From assembly GCF_001899075.1 (NCBI RefSeq), contig NZ_MKVA01000003.1, forward strand, positions 186,001-250,000: a DNA stretch of 64,000 nt, written 5' to 3'. The number at the start of each line of letters is the position of its first letter. Positions within the stretch are counted from its first letter, which is position 1. Positions 58,566-64,000 of this stretch are shown piece by piece. The translations under genes were made by a program, and so were the position numbers. This stretch comes from Devosia sp. 67-54. GTDB lineage: Bacteria; Pseudomonadota; Alphaproteobacteria; Rhizobiales; Devosiaceae. Under the pieces are notes generated by a model. The model saw only the letters and a list, made by a program, of their open reading frames with translations. It did no database searches and was not told the DNA's origin.

Positions 58566-58786
58566 CGGCCGATCAGGGAGCAGGCGCCCCGGTCGGGCCG
58601 GGTCAGGCGATGCAGCAGCGCGTCGAAGCGCCGCCAGCCATGGATATTGTCAGGGCGCAGGATGGCACAGGCCCCGCCGGCCAGCCGACAGGCGGCCTCG
58701 GTCTCGCCGGCCGCCGCCAGTTGCCGCAGGCTCTCGAGCAACAGGTCGATCAGCGCGTTCGCCTGGGAAGGAGCGTCAGCACTCAT
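58547..58786 (-). CDS. Uncharacterised 79-residue protein of the nsrR-divergent operon
   Basis: No family recognised. The protein is helical and soluble, with three Cys (EAACRLAGGACAI and GACSLIGRC region) and a WRRFDALLHRL segment. The start at 58786 lies in an ATGA overlap with the DUF59 stop, and its end overlaps the reductase gene start. Tight packing with overlapping starts and stops supports that it is translated. The cysteines suggest a small electron or Fe-S partner of the adjacent reductase (inference). Confidence 0.65.
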   Translation of the reverse strand: MSADAPSQANALIDLLLESLRQLAAAGETEAACRLAGGACAILRPDNIHGWRRFDALLHRLTRPDRGACSLIGRCRSPN

Positions 58787-59100
58787 GCGAACCCCAAATG
58801 CTGCTTGGCCGCGTCGGTCATCATCTCGGGAACCCAGTGCGGCTCGTAGGTCAGCGTGACGTCGACGAACTCCACGCCCGGCACGGCCCACGCCCCGTCG
58901 CGCGCGCCGTCCTTGAGGAAACCGGTGGCCGGACACCCGCGTGTCGTCGTGGTCATGACGATGTCGACCACGCCGCCTTCGGCTGCCGTGATGCTGTAGA
59001 CGAGGCCGAGATCGACGATGTTGTAGCCGAGTTCCGGATCGATGACGACGCGCAGCGCTTCCGTCACCCGTTCGATCAATGCGTCGCTCTCGGCGCTCAT
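58783..59100 (-). CDS. DUF59/MIP18-family protein, module B
   Basis: This 105-residue protein has VVIDPELGYNIVDLGLVYS, the DUF59 hallmark, and TTTRGCPATGF with the conserved Cys, ending in YEPHWVPEMMTD. It is a paralogue of the gene at 42109. Related proteins (PaaD, SufT) act in Fe-S cluster maturation. The start at 59100 overlaps the tandem DUF2249 gene stop by four bases. The operon context links it to nitrosative-stress control by NsrR (inference). Confidence 0.87.
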   Translation of the reverse strand: MSAESDALIERVTEALRVVIDPELGYNIVDLGLVYSITAAEGGVVDIVMTTTTRGCPATGFLKDGARDGAWAVPGVEFVDVTLTYEPHWVPEMMTDAAKQHLGFA

Positions 59101-59612
59101 GGCTTTGCATCCTTGCCGCCGATGCGGATCAGCAGGCGATAGGTGGTGCCGTCCGCATCGAATCCACCGCGCCAGGCGTGCCCGCGCTTGGCGAGTTCGG
59201 GGAACAGGAACACCGGTTCGCGGCCGAGCAGCGCCGCGAGCACCTCGCCGGTCGGCATCGCTTCAATTGCCGCAAGGATATTCACCATCGGTTCGGGTGG
59301 ATCGAGGTCGCGACCATCGACATTGCGCACCGGTGCCGGCCAGTCCGAGTTACTGTCCACCGGAGCATAGGCATCCGCCTCGCCCGTCGGATAGAACAGC
59401 ACCTGCCAGTCGCCGCCGCCCATCTCGATGGCTTCGTTTCCGAAGCCTCTCGCCCCGAGCACGGCAAACAGCGGCGTCGGCTTGAAGTTCGCGAACAGAC
59501 GCAGCCCTTCGTCCGGCGCCAGCCTGCCGATCGCTTCCATGATCGCCGCGAAGGGCTCGCCCCCGGCCCGCAATATCGGCCGAACGTCCAGGTCAACGTA
59601 ACGCGAGATCAT
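59097..59612 (-). CDS. Tandem DUF2249 protein, module B
   Basis: This 171-residue protein has two DUF2249-like halves: YVDLDVRPILRAGGEPF with the second strand GLRLFANFKPTPLF, then NVDGRDLDPPEPMVNI with EPVFLFPELAKRG. Each has the family's strand-loop pattern ending in WQVLF- or YRLLI-type strands. It is a two-domain form of the single-domain proteins at 42444 and 61023. It follows the membrane protein gene by nine bases. Function unknown; the family is linked to denitrification. Confidence 0.82.
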   Translation of the reverse strand: MISRYVDLDVRPILRAGGEPFAAIMEAIGRLAPDEGLRLFANFKPTPLFAVLGARGFGNEAIEMGGGDWQVLFYPTGEADAYAPVDSNSDWPAPVRNVDGRDLDPPEPMVNILAAIEAMPTGEVLAALLGREPVFLFPELAKRGHAWRGGFDADGTTYRLLIRIGGKDAKP

Positions 59613-59621
59613 TCAGTCACC

Positions 59622-60977
59622 TCAGGGTTGAGCAACTAGGGCACAGAGCAACCGTGGCCGGTGTGGAACGTCTTGCCCTTGCGGGCCTATGGCGACATCG
59701 GCCAGCCGGCGCGTGCGCACGAACTCGACGACAAGTCCGGCGGTCGCCAGCAACAACAGCAAGGCGAGACCACGGAACACGAGCGCCTGCTCCGCCAGGA
59801 GAGCTACTGTCCCGAACCAGACGGCGCCGAAGTAGAGATAGAACCATTTGCGGGCGCGGCTTTCGACGACGAGGTCCTGCACCCGCGGCGTGGGAGCACG
59901 ACCCAGCAGCGGACCGTAGCATTCGAGCCAGGTGACGAAGGCGACGATCTTGTAGAGCTGCGACAGGCCAAGGCCTGACAGCCAGCCGAAGGCGAGCAGG
60001 TAGAGCACCGCTCCGGCAAACCGCGGCATTTGCCCCAGCGCCAGCAGCGCCAGCAGCAGCGCCGCAGCGAGGGCAAGTGAGATCAGCGCCGGCGCCGCCA
60101 TCAAACTGTTGGTTTCGAGCTTGCGCCGCTTGCGCTTGGCATAGAGTCGAATCACGTCGTGACCGTAGGCGGCCAGCACGGGCACGGCCAGCAACGCCGC
60201 GGCGACGAACACGGGGGTAGGGTCGGCGTTCAGCAGGACTGCGCCTGCACCTCCGCCGACGGCGAGCAGCAGCACGCCGATGCCGCCCCACAGCGCAGCG
60301 ATCGAGGTCCACCGCCTGTCTTCGGGGGCCAGAATGAACATTGCGAGCAGGCGATAGCTGACACCCATCGCGGACAAGGTAAGCCAACCGCCGACGCCGG
60401 CCACGATGTGCAAGGGCAGGCCGCTTGCCGCAAGGTCGGCGAGCGGCGGCGCCGTTGCAAGGCCGGTGAGAACAAAGGCGAAGATCAGGCCGAGGCTGGC
60501 GGCAGCCGCGACGCCACAGAGCCCGGCGACGAAGAAGCGGGCGGGCAAGGGCAGTGGCCGGCCTGCCCACAGGGTGCGGCCCAGATTGTAGAGCACCAGA
60601 ACGAAGCCAAGTGCCAGCAGCGAGCCGGCCGCCGGAAGCAGCGGCCAATCGCCCTCGAGCGTACCGTCGAGTTGCAGGAAGCCGCAAAGCAGCAGCACGA
60701 GACCGGCCAGCAGACAGCAGAGAGTAGCAAAGGGTAGGTGATTGTCGTGCAGAGGTCTGGCGACCAGCACCGGAACGAACTGGAACAGAGCTCCACAAAG
60801 CAGCAGGCTCAGCCAGCCCAGCGCCACCACGTGTACCAGCACCAACGTGGCCGGCGCTTCGACCGGAGCGCTGGGAAAGCCGAAGCCGAGGACCATCATC
60901 GTCTCCGCCGCCAGCAGCGCGACGAGCGCCGCGGCAAAGTACGACATGGTCCAGCGCGACAGTGAGACACCAGCCAT
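59622..60977 (-). CDS. Polytopic membrane protein, NnrS/heme-copper-oxidase-like, module B
   Basis: This 451-residue protein has about 12 membrane helices. The His-bearing helices LVHVVALGWLSLLL and LPLHIVAGVGGWLTLSAMGVSYRL resemble haem-ligand helices of oxidase subunit I and NnrS. It is longer than the module A protein at 42676 and not an obvious homologue across its full length. The start at 60977 has GGGAGG upstream. It is the second gene of the leftward operon, following a DUF2249 gene. Candidate roles are haem- or copper-based NO handling or electron transfer. This is inferred from context. Confidence 0.7.
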   Translation of the reverse strand: MAGVSLSRWTMSYFAAALVALLAAETMMVLGFGFPSAPVEAPATLVLVHVVALGWLSLLLCGALFQFVPVLVARPLHDNHLPFATLCCLLAGLVLLLCGFLQLDGTLEGDWPLLPAAGSLLALGFVLVLYNLGRTLWAGRPLPLPARFFVAGLCGVAAAASLGLIFAFVLTGLATAPPLADLAASGLPLHIVAGVGGWLTLSAMGVSYRLLAMFILAPEDRRWTSIAALWGGIGVLLLAVGGGAGAVLLNADPTPVFVAAALLAVPVLAAYGHDVIRLYAKRKRRKLETNSLMAAPALISLALAAALLLALLALGQMPRFAGAVLYLLAFGWLSGLGLSQLYKIVAFVTWLECYGPLLGRAPTPRVQDLVVESRARKWFYLYFGAVWFGTVALLAEQALVFRGLALLLLLATAGLVVEFVRTRRLADVAIGPQGQDVPHRPRLLCALVAQP

Positions 60978-61022
60978 CGAGAGGCCTCCCGGCCCGGCCT
61001 GCGAAGCGGTCGCCGTGGCCGG

Positions 61023-61283
61023 TTACGCCACCTTGAGCAATCTGGCGATTTCCACCCGCCAGACCTCTGGGCCGCTTTCGAGGTAGGTCCAGGAGAACTG
61101 CCCGGGATGCTCAGCTTCGAGCTGGTAGTAGAGCGGCTTGGGGTCGTGGTCATTGACCAGCACGAACCCCGTTCCGGGTGCCAGCCGGTCGACGAGCTCG
61201 AAGATCTTTTGGTGGCGCTGCATCGGCACCAGAGAACGCACGTCGATGGTGTCTGGCGTTTGTGCGGCCGCAGGATTGGGCAT
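61023..61283 (-). CDS. DUF2249-domain protein, module B, first gene
   Basis: This 86-residue protein is close to the one at 42444: TIDVRSLVPMQRH, FVLVNDHDPKPLYYQL and WTYLESGPEVWRVEI. The start at 61283 has CAAGGAG upstream. It leads the six-gene operon DUF2249, membrane protein, double DUF2249, DUF59, 79-residue protein, FAD reductase. A 17-bp AT-rich palindrome lies about 110 bases upstream, between it and nsrR. Confidence 0.87.
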   Translation of the reverse strand: MPNPAAAQTPDTIDVRSLVPMQRHQKIFELVDRLAPGTGFVLVNDHDPKPLYYQLEAEHPGQFSWTYLESGPEVWRVEIARLLKVA

Positions 61284-61385
61284 CAAAAGTCTCCTTGAGC
61301 CGCTGTCGTGAAGCATCGGAGGAAGCGCGGCACGATCCGCTCCGGGGCGCCGATCCGGCGTTCGTGATGCTTCGTCCTTAAAAGA

Positions 61386-61402
61386 TATATTGTCAATATA
61401 TG
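61386..61402. promoter_or_regulatory. NsrR-type palindrome in the nsrR divergent region
   Basis: ATATATTG and CAATATAT are perfect reverse complements around a single T. The spacing and the flanking AAG...TTT resemble NsrR operators (AAGATGCATTT-type half-sites). It is the AT-richest spot of the neighbourhood, so it also probably covers a promoter. It can serve nsrR (start 61475) and the six-gene operon (start 61283). Confidence 0.65.
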
Positions 61403-61474
61403 TTTTATCGCGCATGTTGCCGCAGCGGTGCAGCCATGCATTTTGCTTGAACGCCATTCCGGGAGAGCACGCCG

Positions 61475-61897
61475 ATGCGACTGACCAATTTCAGCGATTA
61501 CGCCCTGCGGGTGCTCATGTATGCGGCGGTTCGCGACGGTGCACTTGTCACCATCGAAGAGACGGCCGACCGCTACGGCATTTCCCGCACGCATCTGATG
61601 AAGGTCGCCAATCTGCTGACCCGGTCGGGTTATCTCACGGCGGTGCGCGGGCGGACCGGAGGCCTGCGGTTAGGCAAGCCGCCGGACAAGATTGGTCTGG
61701 GTGACGTGGTGCGCGCCACCGAGCCGGATTTCGATCTGGTGGAATGTTTCGCCGGCGGCAGGTGCCGCATCACGCCAAACTGCCGCTTGCGCGGCGTGCT
61801 AGGGGAAGCCCTTGCCGCCTTCGTCTCCACTCTGGATCGCTACACGCTCGCCGACCTCGTTCTCAGCCCTGCCGATTTTGGCCTTGAACCGGCTTAG
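61475..61897 (+). CDS. nsrR: NsrR, Rrf2-family nitric-oxide-sensing repressor
   Basis: This 140-residue Rrf2-type regulator has the N-terminal winged helix (RLTNFSDYALRVLMYAA, GISRTHLMKVANLL). Its three cysteines, Cys91 (ECFAGG), Cys97 and Cys103 (GRCRITPNCRLR), match the NsrR Fe-S cluster ligands. NO destroys the cluster and relieves repression. Start ATG at 61475. The palindrome at 61386 is its likely operator. It faces a six-gene operon, which is therefore its probable target. Confidence 0.9.
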   Translation: MRLTNFSDYALRVLMYAAVRDGALVTIEETADRYGISRTHLMKVANLLTRSGYLTAVRGRTGGLRLGKPPDKIGLGDVVRATEPDFDLVECFAGGRCRITPNCRLRGVLGEALAAFVSTLDRYTLADLVLSPADFGLEPA

Positions 61898-61930
61898 AGA
61901 CCGGTCGCAAATTGTCGCCGCCCGCCATCG

Positions 61931-62455
61931 CTAGGTGGGACGGAATGCCGAGACGACTCTGGCGTTGGTCTCCATATGTCCGGCCCCGATCAATTCGAGA
62001 CAATACGGAATGGCCGGAAACACGGCGTCGAGGCAGGTCGTGATCGACGCTGGCTTGCCGGGCAGGCTTACGATCAATGTCTTGCCGCGAACGCCCGCAC
62101 TCTGGCGCGAGAGGATCGCCGTGGGCACTTCGTAGAGGCTGACCCTTCGCATCAACTCGCCGAATCCCGGCAACTCCTTGTCGATCACCCGCGCCATTGC
62201 TTCCGGTGTCTGGTCGCGGGGAGAGGGGCCGGTGCCGCCAGTGCTGAGGATCAATGCCGCCCCGGCCTCGCAGAGTTCGACCATGGCCGTTGCGACGGAG
62301 TCGACACCGTCGGGAACGATACGTCTGAGCGCCGTCCATGAGCTCGATAGAGCTGCGTCCAGATAGGAGATGATCGCGGGGCCGCCGAGGTCTTCATAGT
62401 CTCCGCGGCTGGCGCGGTCGGAAACCGTCAATATGCCGATAATCATGCCGTCCAT
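61931..62455 (-). CDS. mogA: MogA/MoaB-type molybdopterin adenylyltransferase
   Basis: This enzyme of about 174 residues activates molybdopterin by adenylylation for molybdenum insertion. Motifs: IGILTVSDRASRGDYEDLGGP at the N-terminus, then LSTGGTGPSPRD and LPGKPASITTCLDAV, all typical. The start at 62455 is listed, and an in-frame Met at 62446 gives an equally likely N-terminus. It lies next to narK-narG, which encode a nitrate transporter and a molybdenum nitrate reductase, so it helps supply their cofactor. Confidence 0.88.
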   Translation of the reverse strand: MDGMIIGILTVSDRASRGDYEDLGGPAIISYLDAALSSSWTALRRIVPDGVDSVATAMVELCEAGAALILSTGGTGPSPRDQTPEAMARVIDKELPGFGELMRRVSLYEVPTAILSRQSAGVRGKTLIVSLPGKPASITTCLDAVFPAIPYCLELIGAGHMETNARVVSAFRPT

Positions 62456-62527
62456 TGCAAGTGTAGCTACAAGATGTGCGAAATCTCGCGAGCGGGTAGC
62501 AGGACGGCAAGAGCCGCGGCATTGTCT

Positions 62528-62541
62528 TTGAGCTAGCGCAA
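62528..62541. promoter_or_regulatory. Crp/Fnr box for narK, TTGAGCTAGCGCAA
   Basis: This mixed-class TTGA-N6-GCAA box is centred 69.5 bases before the narK start, with TAGACG near the expected -10 position. It should make nitrate respiration oxygen- and possibly NO-dependent. Confidence 0.65.
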
Positions 62542-62603
62542 AGACCGGGAGGGTTCCGGCGTGTAGACGGGATCGTCACCGGTGCGACCAGGGGGCGACG
62601 AAA

Positions 62604-63845
62604 ATGACCGATGTCGTCGGCATGCGGGTGCTGATCGTCAGCACGTTTGCCTTCACTGTCTGCTTCGCGGTGTGGTTGATGTTCGGCGTCACCGGCATTC
62701 CCATACGCAGCGAGCTCGGGCTCGACTCGACGCAGTTCGGCCTGTTGACGGCGACGCCAGTGCTGTCGGGCGCGTTGTTTCGCCTGCCCTTGGGGGTGTG
62801 GACGGATCGCCTCGGCGGCCGGCTGGTGATGCTGATTCTGCTGGTGGGCTGCGCCATCCCCGTGTGGATCTCCTCGTACGCCACGGCGCTGTGGCAATTC
62901 CTGCTGCTGGGGCTGGCGCTCGGCCTGGTCGGCGCCTCGTTTTCGGTCGGAACCCCTTATGTGGCGCGGTTTTTCGACAAGCGGCGGCGCGGTTTTGCCA
63001 TGGGCGTTTTCGGCGCGGGCACCGTCGGGGCGGCGCTCAACATGTTCGTCGCTCCAGCACTTATGTCAGGTTATGGCTGGCAGATGGTGCCGCGAGTTTA
63101 TGCGGTGGCGCTGCTGGTGACGGCGGGGCTGTTCTACCTGCTGTCGGCGCCAGATCCGGGCAAGGGCAAGGCGCAGGCGCCGCTGTGGGAGCAGCTCCGG
63201 GTGCTGCGCGAGCCGCGCGTGTGGAAGTACTGCCAATACTATTCCATCGTGTTCGGCGGCTTCACCGCGCTGTCGATCTGGATGCCGCAATATTTCAGGT
63301 CCGAATATGGCTTCTCGGTCGGCGAGGCGGCGCTGTTTGCCGCCGCCTTCGCATTGCCGGCCGGCGTGTTCCGCGCCTTCGGCGGCTGGCTGTCGGACCG
63401 CTTCGGCGCCCACGCCGTGACCTGGTGGGTGATGTGGGTCGCCTGGATCTGCCTGTTCATCCTGTCCTATCCGCACACCGACTTCACCATTCAGACCGTC
63501 AAGGGGCCGGTGAGCTTTGCCATCGCGCTGCCGGCCTGGGCGTTTGCGGCGCTGCTGTTCATCCTCGGCGTCGCGCTCGCCTGCGGCATGGCGTCGACGT
63601 TCAAATATGTCGGTGACGACTACCCCGAATCCATGGGCGTGATCTCGGGTGTCGTGGGCATGATGGGCGGTCTGGGAGGGTTTCTGCTGCCGATTATGTT
63701 CGGAGCCCTACTGGATATGCTTGGCATCAATTCGAGCTGCTTCATGCTGCTTTACGGAATTGTGTCCGTCTCCTTGATGCTCAACTACTTGACGGAGGTC
63801 CGGCGTGCGCCCGTTATGGGCGAGATGGCCGCCGAGTCTCCATAG
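62604..63845 (+). CDS. narK: NarK-type nitrate/nitrite transporter (MFS)
   Basis: This 413-residue MFS protein has 12 membrane helices. Typical features: FGVTGIPIRSELGLDSTQFG after helix 1, Arg in helix 2 (FRLPLGVWTDRLGGR) and glycine-rich helices (GVFGAGTVGAALNMFVAP, and near the end GVISGVVGMMGGLGGFLLP). The N-terminal domain is NarK1-like, so nitrate/proton symport or nitrate/nitrite exchange is possible. ATG at 62604. It is followed after 14 bases by narG. Confidence 0.88.
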   Translation: MTDVVGMRVLIVSTFAFTVCFAVWLMFGVTGIPIRSELGLDSTQFGLLTATPVLSGALFRLPLGVWTDRLGGRLVMLILLVGCAIPVWISSYATALWQFLLLGLALGLVGASFSVGTPYVARFFDKRRRGFAMGVFGAGTVGAALNMFVAPALMSGYGWQMVPRVYAVALLVTAGLFYLLSAPDPGKGKAQAPLWEQLRVLREPRVWKYCQYYSIVFGGFTALSIWMPQYFRSEYGFSVGEAALFAAAFALPAGVFRAFGGWLSDRFGAHAVTWWVMWVAWICLFILSYPHTDFTIQTVKGPVSFAIALPAWAFAALLFILGVALACGMASTFKYVGDDYPESMGVISGVVGMMGGLGGFLLPIMFGALLDMLGINSSCFMLLYGIVSVSLMLNYLTEVRRAPVMGEMAAESP

Positions 63846-63859
63846 GGAGGAGGAATGAC

Positions 63860-64000
63860 GTGAGCCACTTTCTCGAGCGCCTCACTTATCTGTCGCGCTT
63901 GCGCGAGCCGTTCGCCGACGGTCATGGCGAACTGCGCGATGAGGATCGCCGCTGGGAGGAGGGCTACCGCCAGCGCTGGCAGCACGACAAGATCGTGCGC
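63860..64000 (+). CDS. narG: NarG, nitrate reductase alpha subunit (3' truncated by the window)
   Basis: Only the first 47 codons are visible. Translation from GTG at 63860 gives SHFLERLTYLSRLREPFADG at the start and later WEEGYRQRWQHDKIVR. This is the highly conserved N-terminus of the membrane-bound respiratory nitrate reductase alpha subunit. The ribosome-binding site is GGAGGAGG at 63846-63853. The molybdenum site and rest of the operon (narHJI) lie beyond the window. Confidence 0.88.
   Translation, partial: MSHFLERLTYLSRLREPFADGHGELRDEDRRWEEGYRQRWQHDKIVR

Noticed and set aside
1-64000. CRISPR arrays, tRNA or rRNA genes, insertion sequences, phage genes
   Set aside because: No repeated spacer pattern, tRNA-like cloverleaf, rRNA-like stretch, transposase or integrase motif was seen when reading both strands. 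Small or diverged RNAs could still be missed by eye.

Overview
The window is high-GC DNA with very dense coding on both strands. It comes from a facultatively anaerobic, denitrifying or nitrate-respiring alphaproteobacterium. The evidence is a FixL-FixJ-FixK oxygen circuit, a cbb3 oxidase operon, an NnrR/Dnr-like Crp-Fnr regulator, NsrR, the oxygen-independent ubiquinone genes ubiT-ubiU-ubiV, and a narK-narG operon that runs off the right end. A Rhizobiales or Rhodospirillales source is plausible, but no genus can be assigned. No rRNA, tRNA, insertion sequence, phage gene or CRISPR array was seen.

Layout. (1) 1-11.1 kb is a catabolic cassette of visibly lower GC: the end of a PaaK-like CoA ligase, an amidohydrolase, a GntR/FCD regulator, an isochorismatase-like hydrolase, an aldehyde and alcohol dehydrogenase pair, a dipeptide-type ABC transporter with a fused double ATPase, and a metallo-beta-lactamase-fold hydrolase. 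One 10-bp operator-like word, CTGTTGACAG, overlaps the -35 region in front of each of its three promoter regions. (2) 11.1-12.2 kb is a junction with an AbfB-like protein and a BON gene remnant. (3) 12.2-24.9 kb is an anaerobic/energy-stress block: universal stress protein, MgtA-type ATPase, NDP-forming acyl-CoA synthetase with a GNAT domain, CBS-BON protein, an aldolase remnant, glucokinase, PEP synthase, a short-chain dehydrogenase, a broken GyrI-like gene and a DUF6544-like protein. (4) 24.9-34.4 kb is a second catabolic cassette: DUF3830, a three-part fused HcnA-B-C-like dehydrogenase, a dihydrodipicolinate-synthase-family enzyme, a GntR/FCD regulator, an M20 hydrolase and a polar amino-acid ABC transporter. 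(5) 34.7-64 kb is the core anaerobic respiratory block: DoxX, universal stress protein, ubiVUT and ubiD-ubiX, a DUF59/DUF2249/membrane-protein/Crp operon, small redox proteins, ccoNOQP with ccoI and ccoS, fixLJ, a FixT-like receiver, fixK, a six-gene operon facing nsrR, mogA, narK and narG.

How it fits together. Twelve 14-bp boxes of the form TTG[AC]-N6-[TG]CAA lie in front of transcription units, most 45-74 nt from the start codon. They tie the two anaerobic blocks into one regulon. The boxes fall into a TTGA...TCAA class and a TTGC...GCAA class. The window encodes two Crp-Fnr proteins that differ at the main base-reading residue (Glu in FixK, His in the other), so a two-regulator code is likely. 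The best candidates for undescribed biology are the two parallel modules of DUF59, DUF2249 and a polytopic membrane protein (42.1-44.5 kb and 58.5-61.3 kb). One has a TTGC box and ends in its own Crp-Fnr gene. The other has a 17-bp palindrome shared with nsrR.
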